64,000 nucleotides of DNA from Streptomyces sp. 3214.6 (GTDB taxonomy: Bacteria; Actinomycetota; Actinomycetes; Streptomycetales; Streptomycetaceae). Below, one piece after another: positions 1 through 9,764 of this stretch (its first letter is position 1; every line of letters begins with the position of its first letter). Made by a program: the position numbers and the translations under genes. Below the pieces are notes generated by a model that saw only the letters and a list, made by a program, of their open reading frames with translations, made no database searches and was not told the origin of the DNA. The stretch spans positions 2,604,001-2,668,000 of the forward strand of contig NZ_LT670819.1 in assembly GCF_900129855.1 (NCBI RefSeq), in the 5' to 3' direction.

Positions 1-47
1 CCCCAGCCCGAGGCGAGCGCGTCATACCACGGGTCCTCGTAGCGCAT
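1..47 (-). CDS. Possible 5' end of a truncated unknown gene
   Basis: An ATG at 45-47 on the minus strand opens a frame that runs off the left edge without a stop, reading MRYEDPWYDALASGW. An AGGAG lies just before it, but only about 2 bases from the ATG, so the start is uncertain. I do not recognise a domain in 15 residues. Its position downstream of the response regulator at 251-934, on the same strand, would suit a conserved small gene following that operon. It could equally be chance. Confidence 0.35.
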   Translation of the reverse strand, partial: MRYEDPWYDALASGW

Positions 48-250
48 TTCTCCTGGCGCTTCGCCGAATGCCCGGACTTGACGCTGATGGTGCTCGTCCC
101 CGTATGGCGTGGGACCGCCGACCTCGGAGCCGTCCCCGTCGGAGCGGGCACGGCCGTTGCTTGACTGCATGCCCAAGGATGGACAGAACGGGAAGATCCG
201 CGACTCTTCTTCCCCGCACACTTCACCCCTTCAGGTGACCGACGGGCCGT

Positions 251-934
251 TCACCCCGTCGGCGGCCGTACCAGTCCCATCCGATACGCGTAACGCACCG
301 CCTGCGCGCGGCCCTTGATGCCCGTCTTGGTGAACATGTTGTTGATGTGGGTCTTCACCGTCGCGGTGGACACGCTCAGCCTGCGCGCGATCTCCTGATT
401 GCTCAGCCCCTCGGCGATCAGCACCAGCACCTCCGCCTCCCGTGTCGTCAGCCCGTCGGGCACGGCAGCGGGCTCCGCCGGCTCCGGTTCGGGCGCCGAC
501 AGGCGCTCCAGCAACCTCCGCTGCACACTCGGCGACAGCCCCGCGTCCCCGGACAGCACGCTGTGCACGGCCCGGACGATCTCGTCCCCGCCGGCGTCCT
601 TGGTGAGGTACCCCCGGGCTCCCGCTTTCAGCGCCGGGAACAGGGAGTCGTCATCCGCGTAGGTCGTGAGCACCACGACCTGGGTTCCGGGATGCTCCGA
701 CCGGATCCGCCGGGTCGCCTCCACTCCGTCGCAGCGGGGCATCCGCAAGTCCATCAGCACCACGTCGGGAGCCAGTTCGGCGACGAGCCGCACCGCCTCG
801 TCCCCGTCCCCGGCGGCGCCCACGACCTCGACCCCCGGCAACAGCCCCAGCAGCATCACGATGCCTTCCCGGACGACCGTCTGATCGTCCGCGACCACCA
901 CCCTGGCGGGCTTCTTCTCCGCCTCCGCCGTCAT
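251..934 (-). CDS. NarL/FixJ-type response regulator
   Basis: This 227-residue protein has a receiver domain at about residues 10-125 and a LuxR-type helix-turn-helix at about 162-220. The acidic pocket is D16/D17, the phospho-acceptor is D62 in the motif VLMDLRMP, and the conserved lysine sits in LTKDAG. The C-terminal LTTREAEVLVLIAEGLSNQE is the usual LuxR HTH signature. Its ATG overlaps the stop of the kinase gene (ATGA at 931-934), so the two are translationally coupled and the kinase is its likely partner. It should be a phosphorylation-dependent DNA-binding regulator; its targets cannot be told from the sequence. Confidence 0.93.
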   Translation of the reverse strand: MTAEAEKKPARVVVADDQTVVREGIVMLLGLLPGVEVVGAAGDGDEAVRLVAELAPDVVLMDLRMPRCDGVEATRRIRSEHPGTQVVVLTTYADDDSLFPALKAGARGYLTKDAGGDEIVRAVHSVLSGDAGLSPSVQRRLLERLSAPEPEPAEPAAVPDGLTTREAEVLVLIAEGLSNQEIARRLSVSTATVKTHINNMFTKTGIKGRAQAVRYAYRMGLVRPPTG

Positions 935-2082
935 ACCGGCACCTTCAGCGTCACCACGAAACCTTCCTCGTCCGGTCCGGCAGAGAGCGAGCCGCCCAGC
1001 AGTTCGGCGCGCTCCCGCATGCCCAGCAGACCGTACCCGCCTCCCGCCTGGGCGAGTTCGCCCGGCGAACCCCCCGAGTCCCGCACGTCCAGGGTGACTT
1101 CATGCGGTCCGTACTCCAGCCGCACCCGCACCTTCGCGCCCGGAGCGTGCTTGCGGACGTTCGTCAGAGCTTCCTGGGCGACCCTTCGCACCGCCTGTGA
1201 CGCCTCGGCCGGCAGGTGCCTGCGTTCACCCCCAACGGTGACCTCGGCACCGTCCGACGCGCGGACGAGGTCGGTCAGGAAGCTCTCCAGCGGCGTCAGA
1301 TCACCGCGCAGCGCGGAGAGCGACTGTCTGGTCTCCTCGAGACCGTCGCGGGCCATCCCGCGTGCCGCCACCACGCGGTCGAGGATCTGCTCGCGGTCCG
1401 CGCCCCGTTCGATCAGCAGCCGGGCCGCTTCCAGGTGCACGAGCTGCGCCGAGAGACTGTGGGCCAGGACATCGTGGATCTCCCGGGCGATGCGGGCCCG
1501 CTCCGCGAGTGCGGCCGACTCGGCCTCGGCCGCACGCGCCGCACGCTCCTGAGCGAGCAGTCGCTGGGCGTTGCCCCTGGCTTCGGCGTCCAGGCGCAGC
1601 GTGTACCCGGCAAGGGCCATCCCGCCGATCGTGGCGGCTGTGGTCAGCCACACGTCGTTGTTCACGGCCGCATACGAGGCGAGCGCGACCGAGGCGACGG
1701 GCAGCGCCGCAGCCAGGGGCATCCGTTCCAGTGCCGCGACGCCGCAGCCGCACCACAGAACGAGGGCGGGTTCTCGGAAACCCACGAGCTGGGCGCCGAC
1801 GGCCAGCGTGAGCAGGAGGAGGATGAGGGCCAGCGACGGCCAGAGCCGGTGCTGGAGCGTGGCCCGCCAGAAACTCCAGGCCAGCCCGCCCGCCAGGAGG
1901 ACTCCCGCGGCGCCCGCCGCCGTAACCCAGCCGTGGATCCGGCTGTCGTGGAAGGCACTCCACAGGAGAATGCCGAGAAGCAGCAGCCGTACACCCCACG
2001 CGATCAGGCGTCGGGAGCGCGTCGTCCCCTCGCGGCCCAGTGCCTCCCGAGAAGGCCAGCGTGTCCAGGCGTTCTCCGTCAC
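931..2082 (-). CDS. HisKA_3-type sensor histidine kinase
   Basis: This 383-residue membrane kinase has several hydrophobic segments between about residues 27 and 162, then a HisKA_3 dimerisation domain with the phospho-acceptor H203 (REIHDVLAHSL) and a C-terminal HATPase domain with the N-box LTNVRKHAPG. No large extracellular sensor domain is visible, so the signal is probably read in the membrane. I chose the GTG at 2080-2082 because AAGGAG lies 5 bases upstream and the GTG overlaps the stop of the preceding gene (GTGA). A longer reading from the GTG at 2097 has no better ribosome site. The gene is coupled on both sides to the DUF1453 gene and the regulator. Confidence 0.93.
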   Translation of the reverse strand: MTENAWTRWPSREALGREGTTRSRRLIAWGVRLLLLGILLWSAFHDSRIHGWVTAAGAAGVLLAGGLAWSFWRATLQHRLWPSLALILLLLTLAVGAQLVGFREPALVLWCGCGVAALERMPLAAALPVASVALASYAAVNNDVWLTTAATIGGMALAGYTLRLDAEARGNAQRLLAQERAARAAEAESAALAERARIAREIHDVLAHSLSAQLVHLEAARLLIERGADREQILDRVVAARGMARDGLEETRQSLSALRGDLTPLESFLTDLVRASDGAEVTVGGERRHLPAEASQAVRRVAQEALTNVRKHAPGAKVRVRLEYGPHEVTLDVRDSGGSPGELAQAGGGYGLLGMRERAELLGGSLSAGPDEEGFVVTLKVPV

Positions 2083-2600
2083 ACGCGCTCCTTCCACGCC
2101 GACCGGGGCAGGTGGTCACCGTATGCCGTGGCCTCAGTGGCCTGACTCAGGGACTGTGTGCGCCAGATCAGTATCCCGGAGCGGACCAGCAGGGTGCCCG
2201 CGAGCCCCAGCATCAGGGCCGAACTGTGCTGGTGGACGCCCATCAACGCACCGACCGCGAAGAGGCCCGCCCGCAGACCGATGCCGACGGCCCAGACGGC
2301 CGCGCTCGCCTTCGTGCTCTTGCTCCACACCACGCCGTCCGGCTCCACCCAGATGCGCGTGGTCCATGCCCAGGCGGCTCCCATGAACAGGCCGACGATG
2401 ACTTCGGCGCCGAGCACCAGGGCCGACTCGGTGGGGTGACGGGCGTCGAGGAGGTCGGGCTCGCGCAGCGCTATGACGGCCAGGATCCCGGGCAGCAGCC
2501 ACCATCGCCGGTCCGTGTCGATGCGGCTTGCGCGGAACTGCCGCCCGATCACCAGCGCGGCCACGGCCACGATCACCAGTGCGTTGACGAGCCCGGACAT
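2079..2600 (-). CDS. DUF1453-like membrane protein
   Basis: The 173-residue protein has about four to five hydrophobic stretches (residues 5-20, 33-47, 59-80, 100-122, 127-147) and resembles the DUF1453/CcdC-like family, whose function is unknown. Conserved-looking polar patches are RIDTDRRWW near the first segment and EPDGVVWSKSTKAS in the middle. It is first in a three-gene operon and its stop overlaps the kinase start by four bases. An accessory or signal-input role for the adjacent two-component system is an inference from that coupling. The ATG at 2598-2600 is the first start giving a compact membrane protein. Confidence 0.85.
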   Translation of the reverse strand: MSGLVNALVIVAVAALVIGRQFRASRIDTDRRWWLLPGILAVIALREPDLLDARHPTESALVLGAEVIVGLFMGAAWAWTTRIWVEPDGVVWSKSTKASAAVWAVGIGLRAGLFAVGALMGVHQHSSALMLGLAGTLLVRSGILIWRTQSLSQATEATAYGDHLPRSAWKERV

Positions 2601-2669
2601 CACAGCCTCCGTGAGCGGGAAGGGGATGCCGGCAGCGAGTGCTGCCGACGCCTTCGACGCTACGGAATC

Positions 2670-2681
2670 GCGAAGCTTCGC
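2670..2681. promoter_or_regulatory. 12-bp palindrome upstream of the DUF1453 operon
   Basis: GCGAAGCTTCGC is a perfect 12-bp palindrome about 70 bases upstream of the ATG at 2600. It lies where an operator for the leftward three-gene operon could sit. No regulator can be assigned. Confidence 0.3.
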
Positions 2682-2720
2682 AGATCGGAGCGGGGGTGGA
2701 TCATGGGTGGATATGCGAAG

Positions 2721-2756
2721 GTCCGGGTTCTCCACCCATGGGTGGAGAACCCGGAC
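2721..2756. terminator. 36-bp perfect palindrome after parE
   Basis: The 18-base arm GTCCGGGTTCTCCACCCA at 2721-2738 is followed directly by its exact reverse complement at 2739-2756. In RNA this gives a 16-bp stem with a CATG tetraloop. It begins about 50 bases after the parE stop and no T-run follows, which is common for Streptomyces terminators. It lies between parE and the next leftward operon, so a terminator is the simplest reading. Confidence 0.75.
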
Positions 2757-2809
2757 CCGCTCGTCCCGGCTGGAGAGCCGCCGAGCCGAGGCCGAGCCGA
2801 GGCCGACGG

Positions 2810-4930
2810 CTACGCGTCGATGCGGGACCGGTCCAGCGTCGCCGCCGAGCTGGAGATGAACTCCTTGCGCGGTGCCACGTCGTTGCCCATGAGCAGGTCG
2901 AACACCTGCTCCGCCGAATCCAGGTCGGAGAGGTTGATGCGCCGCAGGGTGCGGTGGCGGGGGTCCATCGTCGTCTCGGCCAGCTGGTCGGCGTCCATCT
3001 CGCCGAGACCCTTGTAACGCTGGATGGAGTCCTTGTACCGGACGCCCTTGCTCTGGAACTCCATGAGCTTGTCGCGCAGCTCGCGGTCCGAGTACGTGTA
3101 CACGTACTTGTCCTGGCCCTTCTTGGGCTGGATGAGTTCGATGCGGTGCAGCGGCGGCACCGCGGCGAACACCCGGCCGGCCTCGACCATGGGCCGCATG
3201 TAGCGGTGGAACAGGGTCAGGAGGAGGGTCCTGATGTGGGAGCCGTCGACATCGGCGTCGGTCATCATGATGATCTTGCCGTAGCGAGCCGCGTCGATGT
3301 CGAAGGTGCGCCCGGAGCCCGCCCCTATGACCTGGATGATCGCACCGCACTCCGCGTTCTTGAGCATGTCGGTCACAGACGACTTCTGAACGTTGAGGAT
3401 CTTGCCCCGGATCGGCAGCAGCGCCTGGAACTCGGAGTTGCGGGCGAGCTTCGCCGTACCAAGCGCGGAGTCTCCCTCGACGATGAACAGCTCGCTGCGC
3501 TCGACGTCGTCGCTGCGGCAGTCGGCGAGCTTCGCGGGAAGGGACGAGGACTCCAGTGCCGTCTTGCGGCGCTGTGCGTCCTTGTGCTGCCGGGCCGCGA
3601 TACGCGTCCGGGCCGCGGCGACCGCCTTCTCCATGACGACCCGCGCCTGAGCTGCGGCATCGCGCTTCGTGGAGGTCAGGAACGCCTTGAGTTCCCTGGA
3701 GATCACGGTGTTCACGATGCGCCGGGCCGCCGAGGTGCCGAGGACCTCCTTGGTCTGGCCCTCGAACTGGGGCTCGGCGAGGCGGACGGTGACGACCGCG
3801 GTCAGGCCCTCCAGGGCGTCGTCCTTGACGATGTCGTCCTCTGCGACACGCAGCAGCTTCTTGGCCCGCAGCACCTCGTTCATCGTCTTGGCGACCGCCT
3901 GCTCGAAGCCGGCGACGTGGGTGCCGCCCTTGGGCGTGGCGATGATGTTGACGAACGACCGGAGCATCGTGTCGTAGCCGGTACCCCAGCGCAGCGCCAC
4001 GTCGACGCCGAGCTCGCGGGTGACCTCCGTCGGGGACATCTGCCCGTGCTCGTCCAGGACCGGGACCGTCTCCTTGAACGTGCCCTGCCCCGTGAAGCGC
4101 AGGACGTCGCAGACGGGCTTGTCGGTGGCCAGGTACTCGCAGAACTCGCTGATGCCGCCGTCGAAGCGGAAGGACTCCTCGCCCTTGCTGCCGCCCTCGC
4201 CGAGGCCGTACTCGTCGCGCACGACGATGGTCAGGCCGGGCACCAGGAACGCAGTCTGCCGGGCCCGCTGGTGGAGGTTCTCCAGGGAGAGCCTGGCGTC
4301 CTTGAGGAAGATCTGACGGTCGGCCCAGTACCGCACCCGCGTGCCGGTGCGGTTCTTGGCGATCCTCTTGACCTTGCGCAGGCCGCCCGTCTCGAACTTG
4401 GCGTCGGGGCCGTCCGCGGCGAAGGCGCCCGGGACTCCTCGCCGGAAGCTGATGGCGTGGGTGTGGCCGCTTCGGTCCACCTCGACGTCGAGTCGGGCGG
4501 ACAGGGCGTTGACCACGGAGGCGCCGACGCCGTGCAGACCGCCGGAGGCGGCGTAGGAGCCGCCGCCGAACTTGCCGCCAGCGTGCAGCTTGGTCATGAC
4601 GACCTCGACGCCGGACAGGCCGGTCTTGGGCTCCACGTCGACCGGGATGCCACGGCCGTTGTCACGGACCTCGACCGAGGCGTCGTCGTGAAGGATCACC
4701 TCGATGTTGTCGCAGTATCCGCCCAGGGCTTCGTCGACGGAGTTGTCGATGATCTCCCACAGGCAGTGCATCAGACCACGGCTGTCGGTCGAGCCGATGT
4801 ACATACCCGGGCGCTTCCGCACGGCCTCGAGGCCCTCGAGGACGAGCAGGTGCCGCGCGGTGTAGTTGGAACCGTCCCGGTCTGCTCCTGCCAGCAGCGC
4901 TGTGGACGGCACGGACGTTTCGGCGGTCAC
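2810..4930 (-). CDS. parE: Topoisomerase IV subunit B (GyrB/ParE family)
   Basis: This 706-residue type IIA topoisomerase B subunit has a GHKL ATPase domain (residues about 30-240, with EIIDNSVDEALGG, DNGRGIPV and GGLHGVGASVVN), a transducer domain, and a TOPRIM domain (EGDSALGTAK and the MMTDADVDGSHI acidic motif). With a ParC partner it would decatenate and relax chromosomes. Length fits actinobacterial ParE, and I call ParE rather than GyrB because gyrB normally sits with recF/dnaN near the origin. GTG at 4928-4930 is chosen because GAGGAG lies 8 bases upstream and the protein then starts near the expected N-terminus. It is divergent from the DUF7455 gene. Confidence 0.93.
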   Translation of the reverse strand: MTAETSVPSTALLAGADRDGSNYTARHLLVLEGLEAVRKRPGMYIGSTDSRGLMHCLWEIIDNSVDEALGGYCDNIEVILHDDASVEVRDNGRGIPVDVEPKTGLSGVEVVMTKLHAGGKFGGGSYAASGGLHGVGASVVNALSARLDVEVDRSGHTHAISFRRGVPGAFAADGPDAKFETGGLRKVKRIAKNRTGTRVRYWADRQIFLKDARLSLENLHQRARQTAFLVPGLTIVVRDEYGLGEGGSKGEESFRFDGGISEFCEYLATDKPVCDVLRFTGQGTFKETVPVLDEHGQMSPTEVTRELGVDVALRWGTGYDTMLRSFVNIIATPKGGTHVAGFEQAVAKTMNEVLRAKKLLRVAEDDIVKDDALEGLTAVVTVRLAEPQFEGQTKEVLGTSAARRIVNTVISRELKAFLTSTKRDAAAQARVVMEKAVAAARTRIAARQHKDAQRRKTALESSSLPAKLADCRSDDVERSELFIVEGDSALGTAKLARNSEFQALLPIRGKILNVQKSSVTDMLKNAECGAIIQVIGAGSGRTFDIDAARYGKIIMMTDADVDGSHIRTLLLTLFHRYMRPMVEAGRVFAAVPPLHRIELIQPKKGQDKYVYTYSDRELRDKLMEFQSKGVRYKDSIQRYKGLGEMDADQLAETTMDPRHRTLRRINLSDLDSAEQVFDLLMGNDVAPRKEFISSSAATLDRSRIDA

Positions 4931-5376
4931 GCGGTTCGCTCCTCGCTGAATTTCAGTTGGGGCCCTTCTGGGTAAGGGCGCGGCTTGCTTCACCGCCAAG
5001 AGGGTACCGAGGCCTGGTAGAGCCGTTGTCACGCCACCCTCGTGTCAAACTCAGACTAGTCCAGCGTCGCATACGTGTTCGATCCCTCGATGGAGTGAAG
5101 TACATATCACGTTCCCTTCGAGGCATGAACCATTTAGGCTCCGGGCACGTCCTCATGAACAAACCGGCAAGCCAGCCGGGAGGATCGAACCATGACCGAC
5201 AGCGCGAAACCGTAAGCACCACAGACCACGCAATACGGCACATTCGCCGCCAAACCGGCAGCAGACGGCCACCTCGGAAAGATTTTTTTCGAGGAGAAGC
5301 CACGAGCGGGAACGTTTTGGGGCTGGTTGGATGTTGACCCTGGTACGACAGCTCGTCGAGCTAGAGAAGAGGCGAC
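4931..5376. other. Divergent intergenic region between parE and the DUF7455 gene
   Basis: These 446 bases should hold both promoters. Visible items are an inverted repeat GTGA-N8-TCAC at 5095-5110; a 7-codon frame at 5192-5215 (MTDSAKP) with GGGAGGA 7 bases before its ATG; a short CCTCG/CGAGG hairpin around a T7 run at 5272-5294; a -35-like TTGACC at 5334-5339; and an inverted repeat AGCTCG-T-CGAGCT at 5350-5362. No well-spaced -10 element was found for the TTGACC. Confidence 0.5.
5192..5215 (+). CDS. Seven-codon leader-like ORF
   Basis: ATG ACC GAC AGC GCG AAA CCG TAA encodes MTDSAKP. It is preceded by GGGAGGA with a 7-base spacer, a better ribosome site than many full genes here have. It lies about 160 bases upstream of the DUF7455 gene on the same strand, with two small hairpins in between. 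It could be an upstream ORF affecting the downstream gene, or chance. Confidence 0.25.
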   Translation: MTDSAKP

Positions 5377-5607
5377 GTGACTACTGTTCTGACCCCCGCG
5401 AGCCCGCTGACGGCCGCTGACCGCTGCGACCGCTGCGGCGCCCAGGCGTACGTGCGCGTCGTCCTGCTCAGCGGCGGAGAACTGCTCTTCTGCGCCCACC
5501 ACGGCCGCAAGTTCGAGCCGGAACTCAAGAAGATCGCCGCCGAGATACAGGATGAGACGGAGCGGCTGACGACCGTTCCGGCGTCCGTCTCCGAAGAAGA
5601 GCGCTGA
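5377..5607 (+). CDS. DUF7455 small zinc-binding protein
   Basis: This 76-residue protein has two likely metal-binding clusters, CDRCGAQA at residues 17-24 and FCAHHGRK near residue 40, followed by a charged helix. It matches the actinobacterial DUF7455 family, which I know only as a conserved small protein usually near hrdB or parE. The GTG start at 5377 has AAGAGG 5 bases upstream. The CxxC...CxHH arrangement predicts one bound zinc; nucleic-acid or protein contact is possible but unproven. A strong hairpin follows at 5651-5688. Confidence 0.85.
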   Translation: MTTVLTPASPLTAADRCDRCGAQAYVRVVLLSGGELLFCAHHGRKFEPELKKIAAEIQDETERLTTVPASVSEEER

Positions 5608-5650
5608 TCCTGCGCGTCCACGACGAGCGAGAACCGGCACAGGCCGGTGT

Positions 5651-5688
5651 GCGGGCGGCCGTCCCTGCTCCCAGGGGCGGCCGCCCGT
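5651..5688 (+). terminator. Hairpin after the DUF7455 gene
   Basis: CGGGCGGCC and GGCCGCCCG arms enclose further inner pairing, and TTCTCG follows. The hairpin lies between convergent genes (DUF7455 ending at 5607, protease ending at 5746) and probably stops transcription from both sides. Confidence 0.75.
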
Positions 5689-5745
5689 TCTCGTGTCGCG
5701 AAAGAGTCCCCGACCCTCGCCGCGGGAAGGCCCGCGCAGGCCCGC

Positions 5746-6612
5746 TCAGGCGCGCTCAGGAGCTTTGTGGGGTCTCCGAGTGGCGGCGCTCCAGCCCAGT
5801 GTCCGTACGGCGTCGGACACCCGGGTGTAGACGCCCGGGCTTCCCGGCCGCCCACAGCCGTCGCCCCACGACACGAGCCCGATGAGCCGGCCACCCGCGA
5901 CCAGCGGACCTCCGCTGTCCCCCTGGCAGGCGTCACGGCCGCCCCGCACCTCTCCGGCGCAGACCATGCTCCGCGCGATGTACGTGCCGTCGGCCGATCC
6001 CGGATACGCCAGTTCGCAGAGTGTGTCGGACAGCACATGCAGGCTGGCCGCCCGCAGCCTGTGCGCGTACGCGCCGAACCCCGTGAGGTCACCCCAGCCG
6101 TAGACGACGGCGTCCGTGCCGGGCGCGTATGCCCGGTCGCCCTCGCCCGCCATGGCGATGACCGACGCCGCCGGGAGGGGCTCGGCCAGGGTGAGCACGG
6201 CGAAGTCCCCGGCGTTGCTGGAACTGTCGTAGCCCGGGTTCACCCAGACGCTGCGCACGGAGACCTCCCGGCCTGTGTCCGCGTACAGGTCCGTACGGCC
6301 CGCGACGACCTTCAGGTCGGTCGCCTTGGCCGACGGCACTCCCAGGACATCCTCGCCCATGCAATGGGCCGCGGTCAGCACGGTCGACGGGCCGACCGCC
6401 ACGCCTCCGCAGAACTGCCCCGAGCGCATACCTCCGAACCGGTCACGGCTGGACAGCGCGACCGTCCACGGACTCTGGGAGACGTCGATCGGAAAGCCTC
6501 CCAGCACGACGCCGTCGGAGGCCGCCGGGGCGGCGGAGGCCAACGGTATGGCCATGGCCACGGCCGCCAGGATCAACGGCCGGGCCAAGGCCCGGACAAG
6601 GGGACGACGCAT
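5746..6612 (-). CDS. Secreted trypsin-like serine protease (S1 family)
   Basis: This 288-residue protein has a Sec signal peptide (arginines near the start, then a hydrophobic stretch, with likely cleavage after the alanine-rich segment ending near residue 31) and one chymotrypsin-fold domain. The triad is visible: H83 in TAAHC, D136 in GDFAVLTL and S233 in GDSGGPL. D227, six residues before the serine, is the trypsin primary-specificity position, so cleavage after Arg/Lys is predicted. Four or more cysteines could form the standard disulfides. The mature N-terminus VVLGG replaces the usual IVGG, suggesting a short propeptide. The ATG has GAGGAG upstream. It lies downstream of hrdB but past its terminator, so it is probably transcribed separately. 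Confidence 0.92.
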   Translation of the reverse strand: MRRPLVRALARPLILAAVAMAIPLASAAPAASDGVVLGGFPIDVSQSPWTVALSSRDRFGGMRSGQFCGGVAVGPSTVLTAAHCMGEDVLGVPSAKATDLKVVAGRTDLYADTGREVSVRSVWVNPGYDSSSNAGDFAVLTLAEPLPAASVIAMAGEGDRAYAPGTDAVVYGWGDLTGFGAYAHRLRAASLHVLSDTLCELAYPGSADGTYIARSMVCAGEVRGGRDACQGDSGGPLVAGGRLIGLVSWGDGCGRPGSPGVYTRVSDAVRTLGWSAATRRPHKAPERA

Positions 6613-6690
6613 GCGCGCTCCTCACTCTGGAGTGGACGATGAACACCCAGAGTCATTCAGGGCACGGCGCCCCGCACCCGCGCGCCGACG

Positions 6691-6728
6691 ACGAAGGCCC
6701 GGCTCCCCCAGGGGAACCGGGCCTTCGT
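6691..6728 (-). terminator. hrdB terminator
   Basis: ACGAAGGCCCGG at 6691-6702 pairs with CCGGGCCTTCGT at 6717-6728 around a short loop. It begins about 16 bases past the hrdB stop on the minus strand. Confidence 0.85.
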
Positions 6729-6744
6729 GCCGTACGGCTACGAC

Positions 6745-8286
<1,542 letters not shown>

Positions 8287-8594
8287 GAACAACCTCTCGG
8301 AACGTTGGAAAACGGCTTCCGGCCCCGTCCACGATGGACAGGAGCCGACCACCGGCCTGGGGGTGGGCCGACGGCGCGGGCGGGGGCCGGGAGGATGCAC
8401 AGCGCCTTCAACGGCGTCCGTATTCCCTCCGCGGCTGTCACCTCTTAGGTCATCGCGTTGTTTCCACAAGCGTTACGCCCAATCTTCGTGGCCCGAGTCA
8501 CACCCCGTAAGCGTGCATAAACGGTCAGACACGGGCAGAAGAGGTCACTTGTGGTGTCTACCCGAGCCGCCGTGACCGAATCCCACCACATCGA
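8287..8594. other. hrdB upstream region
   Basis: These roughly 300 bases between the whiH terminator and the hrdB start should hold the hrdB promoters. On the minus strand I see TTGTGG, 16 bases, then TAAGAG near 8440-8470, and a GGAAA-N18-GGT arrangement that only loosely resembles a SigR-type promoter. Neither match is convincing. No gene is supported here. Confidence 0.4.
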
Positions 8595-8641
8595 CCGTCG
8601 GACCCCGCAGCCCCCGTTTCGGGTTCTGCGGGGTCCGACGG
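8595..8641 (-). terminator. whiH terminator
   Basis: CCGTCGGACCCCGCAG at 8595-8610 is exactly complementary to 8626-8641, a 16-bp stem with a 15-base loop. It lies about 75 bases past the whiH stop and upstream of hrdB, so it should isolate hrdB from whiH transcription. Confidence 0.85.
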
Positions 8642-8714
8642 CAATGCGGGTGAACCGGCCGGGGATGACGCGGGAGGGGAAACCTCCCCGACCGCTCCCA
8701 CCCGTCGGGTACCG

Positions 8715-9602
8715 TCAGTGCTCGCGTGGCGCCGGCACGACGCGCTCCACCTCGGGATGAACCGTGAGCAGCTGCCTCATGGCCGCTTCGGCCGCGGCGC
8801 CGTCGCCCGCGGCGAGAGCGTCGACGATCCTGCCGTGACACCCGAGCGACGCATCGTTCGGCCGGTCACAGCCTGTGACCGGGCCGCCGGAGACCTGGAG
8901 GGCGGACGACACGATCCCGGAAAGGTGCTCCAGCATGCGGTTGCCCGCGACCTGGATGAGCAGCGAGTGGAACTCGGCGTCGGCCCGGGAGTAGGTGAGC
9001 GCGTCGCCCTGCCCCATGGCGTGCGCCATGATCTCGACCATGTCGGACAGGCGCTGCTGGATGTCGGCGCGCCCGTGCCCGGCAGCGAGGCGGGCGGCGA
9101 GCGGCTCGATCGTCCAGCGCAGTTCGCTGAGCTCGCGCCGCTGGTCGTCGCGCTGGGGACCGAAGGCCCGCCACTCGATGATGTCCGGGTCGAGGAGATT
9201 CCAGTCGCTCACGGGACGCACGCGCGTGCCGACGTTCGGCCGGGCGCTGACCAGGCCCTTGGCCTCGAGGACACGCAGCGACTCGCGGACGACGGTGCGG
9301 GACACCTCGAACCGCTGGCCGATCTCCTCGGGCACCAGCGGACGGTCGGCACCCAGGTCGCCCGAGACGATCATCTGGCCCAGCTGCTGGACGAGTTGGC
9401 CGTGCAGTCCGCGTCCGCGGCTGCCCGCGGTGCGGCGGCCCACGCGGCCCAGCTCGGGGTCCGCGGTCTCCCAGACGGGAGCTCCGACGCGGTCGGCTGA
9501 CGTGGCCTCGGCGTAGGGGTAGCGGTCGAGTTCGCCCGGGCCGGCCAGACCGGAGTCGGCGGAGCGGGCGGCGGTCATCATGGTGTGCGCAAGGGTACTC
9601 AC
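8715..9602 (-). CDS. whiH: Sporulation regulator WhiH (GntR/FadR family)
   Basis: This 295-residue GntR-family regulator has an N-terminal winged helix (about residues 65-130, with VPEEIGQRFEVSRTVVRESLRVLEAKGLV) and a C-terminal FCD-type domain (about 145-285) rich in helices and histidines. In S. coelicolor WhiH is needed for sporulation septation, depends on SigmaWhiG and represses its own promoter (established knowledge). I identify it by family, by 295-residue length from the GTG at 9600-9602, and by position next to hrdB. AAGGA lies 4 bases before that GTG. A SigmaWhiG-like -10 and an inverted repeat lie just upstream. An ortholog with a different ligand cannot be excluded. Confidence 0.88.
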   Translation of the reverse strand: MSTLAHTMMTAARSADSGLAGPGELDRYPYAEATSADRVGAPVWETADPELGRVGRRTAGSRGRGLHGQLVQQLGQMIVSGDLGADRPLVPEEIGQRFEVSRTVVRESLRVLEAKGLVSARPNVGTRVRPVSDWNLLDPDIIEWRAFGPQRDDQRRELSELRWTIEPLAARLAAGHGRADIQQRLSDMVEIMAHAMGQGDALTYSRADAEFHSLLIQVAGNRMLEHLSGIVSSALQVSGGPVTGCDRPNDASLGCHGRIVDALAAGDGAAAEAAMRQLLTVHPEVERVVPAPREH

Positions 9603-9662
9603 GGATCCTTTGTCGGCGCTGCCTCCAACTCCCTTGAGGTCTTTGGTGAAAAGCACACGAAA

Positions 9663-9678
9663 GGGTGATCGCTCACCC
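9663..9678. promoter_or_regulatory. Inverted repeat in the whiH leader (possible WhiH operator)
   Basis: GGGTGA-TCGC-TCACCC is an exact 6-bp inverted repeat with a 4-base centre. It sits about 17 bases downstream of the SigmaWhiG-like -10 and 60 bases upstream of the whiH start, a good place for autorepression. GntR regulators usually bind such short palindromes; binding by WhiH is inferred. Confidence 0.45.
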
Positions 9679-9694
9679 CGTCGCAATTGACGCC

Positions 9695-9702
9695 TTATCG
9701 GA
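9695..9702 (-). promoter_or_regulatory. SigmaWhiG-like -10 element upstream of whiH
   Basis: The minus strand reads TCCGATAA, seven of eight bases of the SigmaWhiG -10 consensus GCCGATAA, about 93 bases upstream of the whiH start. I cannot find a TAAA-type -35 at the expected 15-16 base spacing, so the call rests on the -10 alone plus known WhiG control of whiH. Confidence 0.45.
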
Positions 9703-9764
9703 AAGAAATGGGCTTTCTCCGGGGAGTTGCGCACAGGCCCGGGCGGGATGGGCCCGGAGGGGCG

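Noticed and set aside
22..219. Minus-strand frame at the left edge
   Set aside because: Arginine-rich and in a different frame from the start with a ribosome-site-like AGGAG; no recognisable domain.
5095..5110. Crp-like site (GTGA...TCAC)
   Set aside because: Spacing is 8 bases rather than 6, so it does not fit the Crp consensus.
8440..8475. SigR-type promoter for hrdB
   Set aside because: GGAAA-N18-GGT differs from GGAAT-N18-GTT at too many positions to call.
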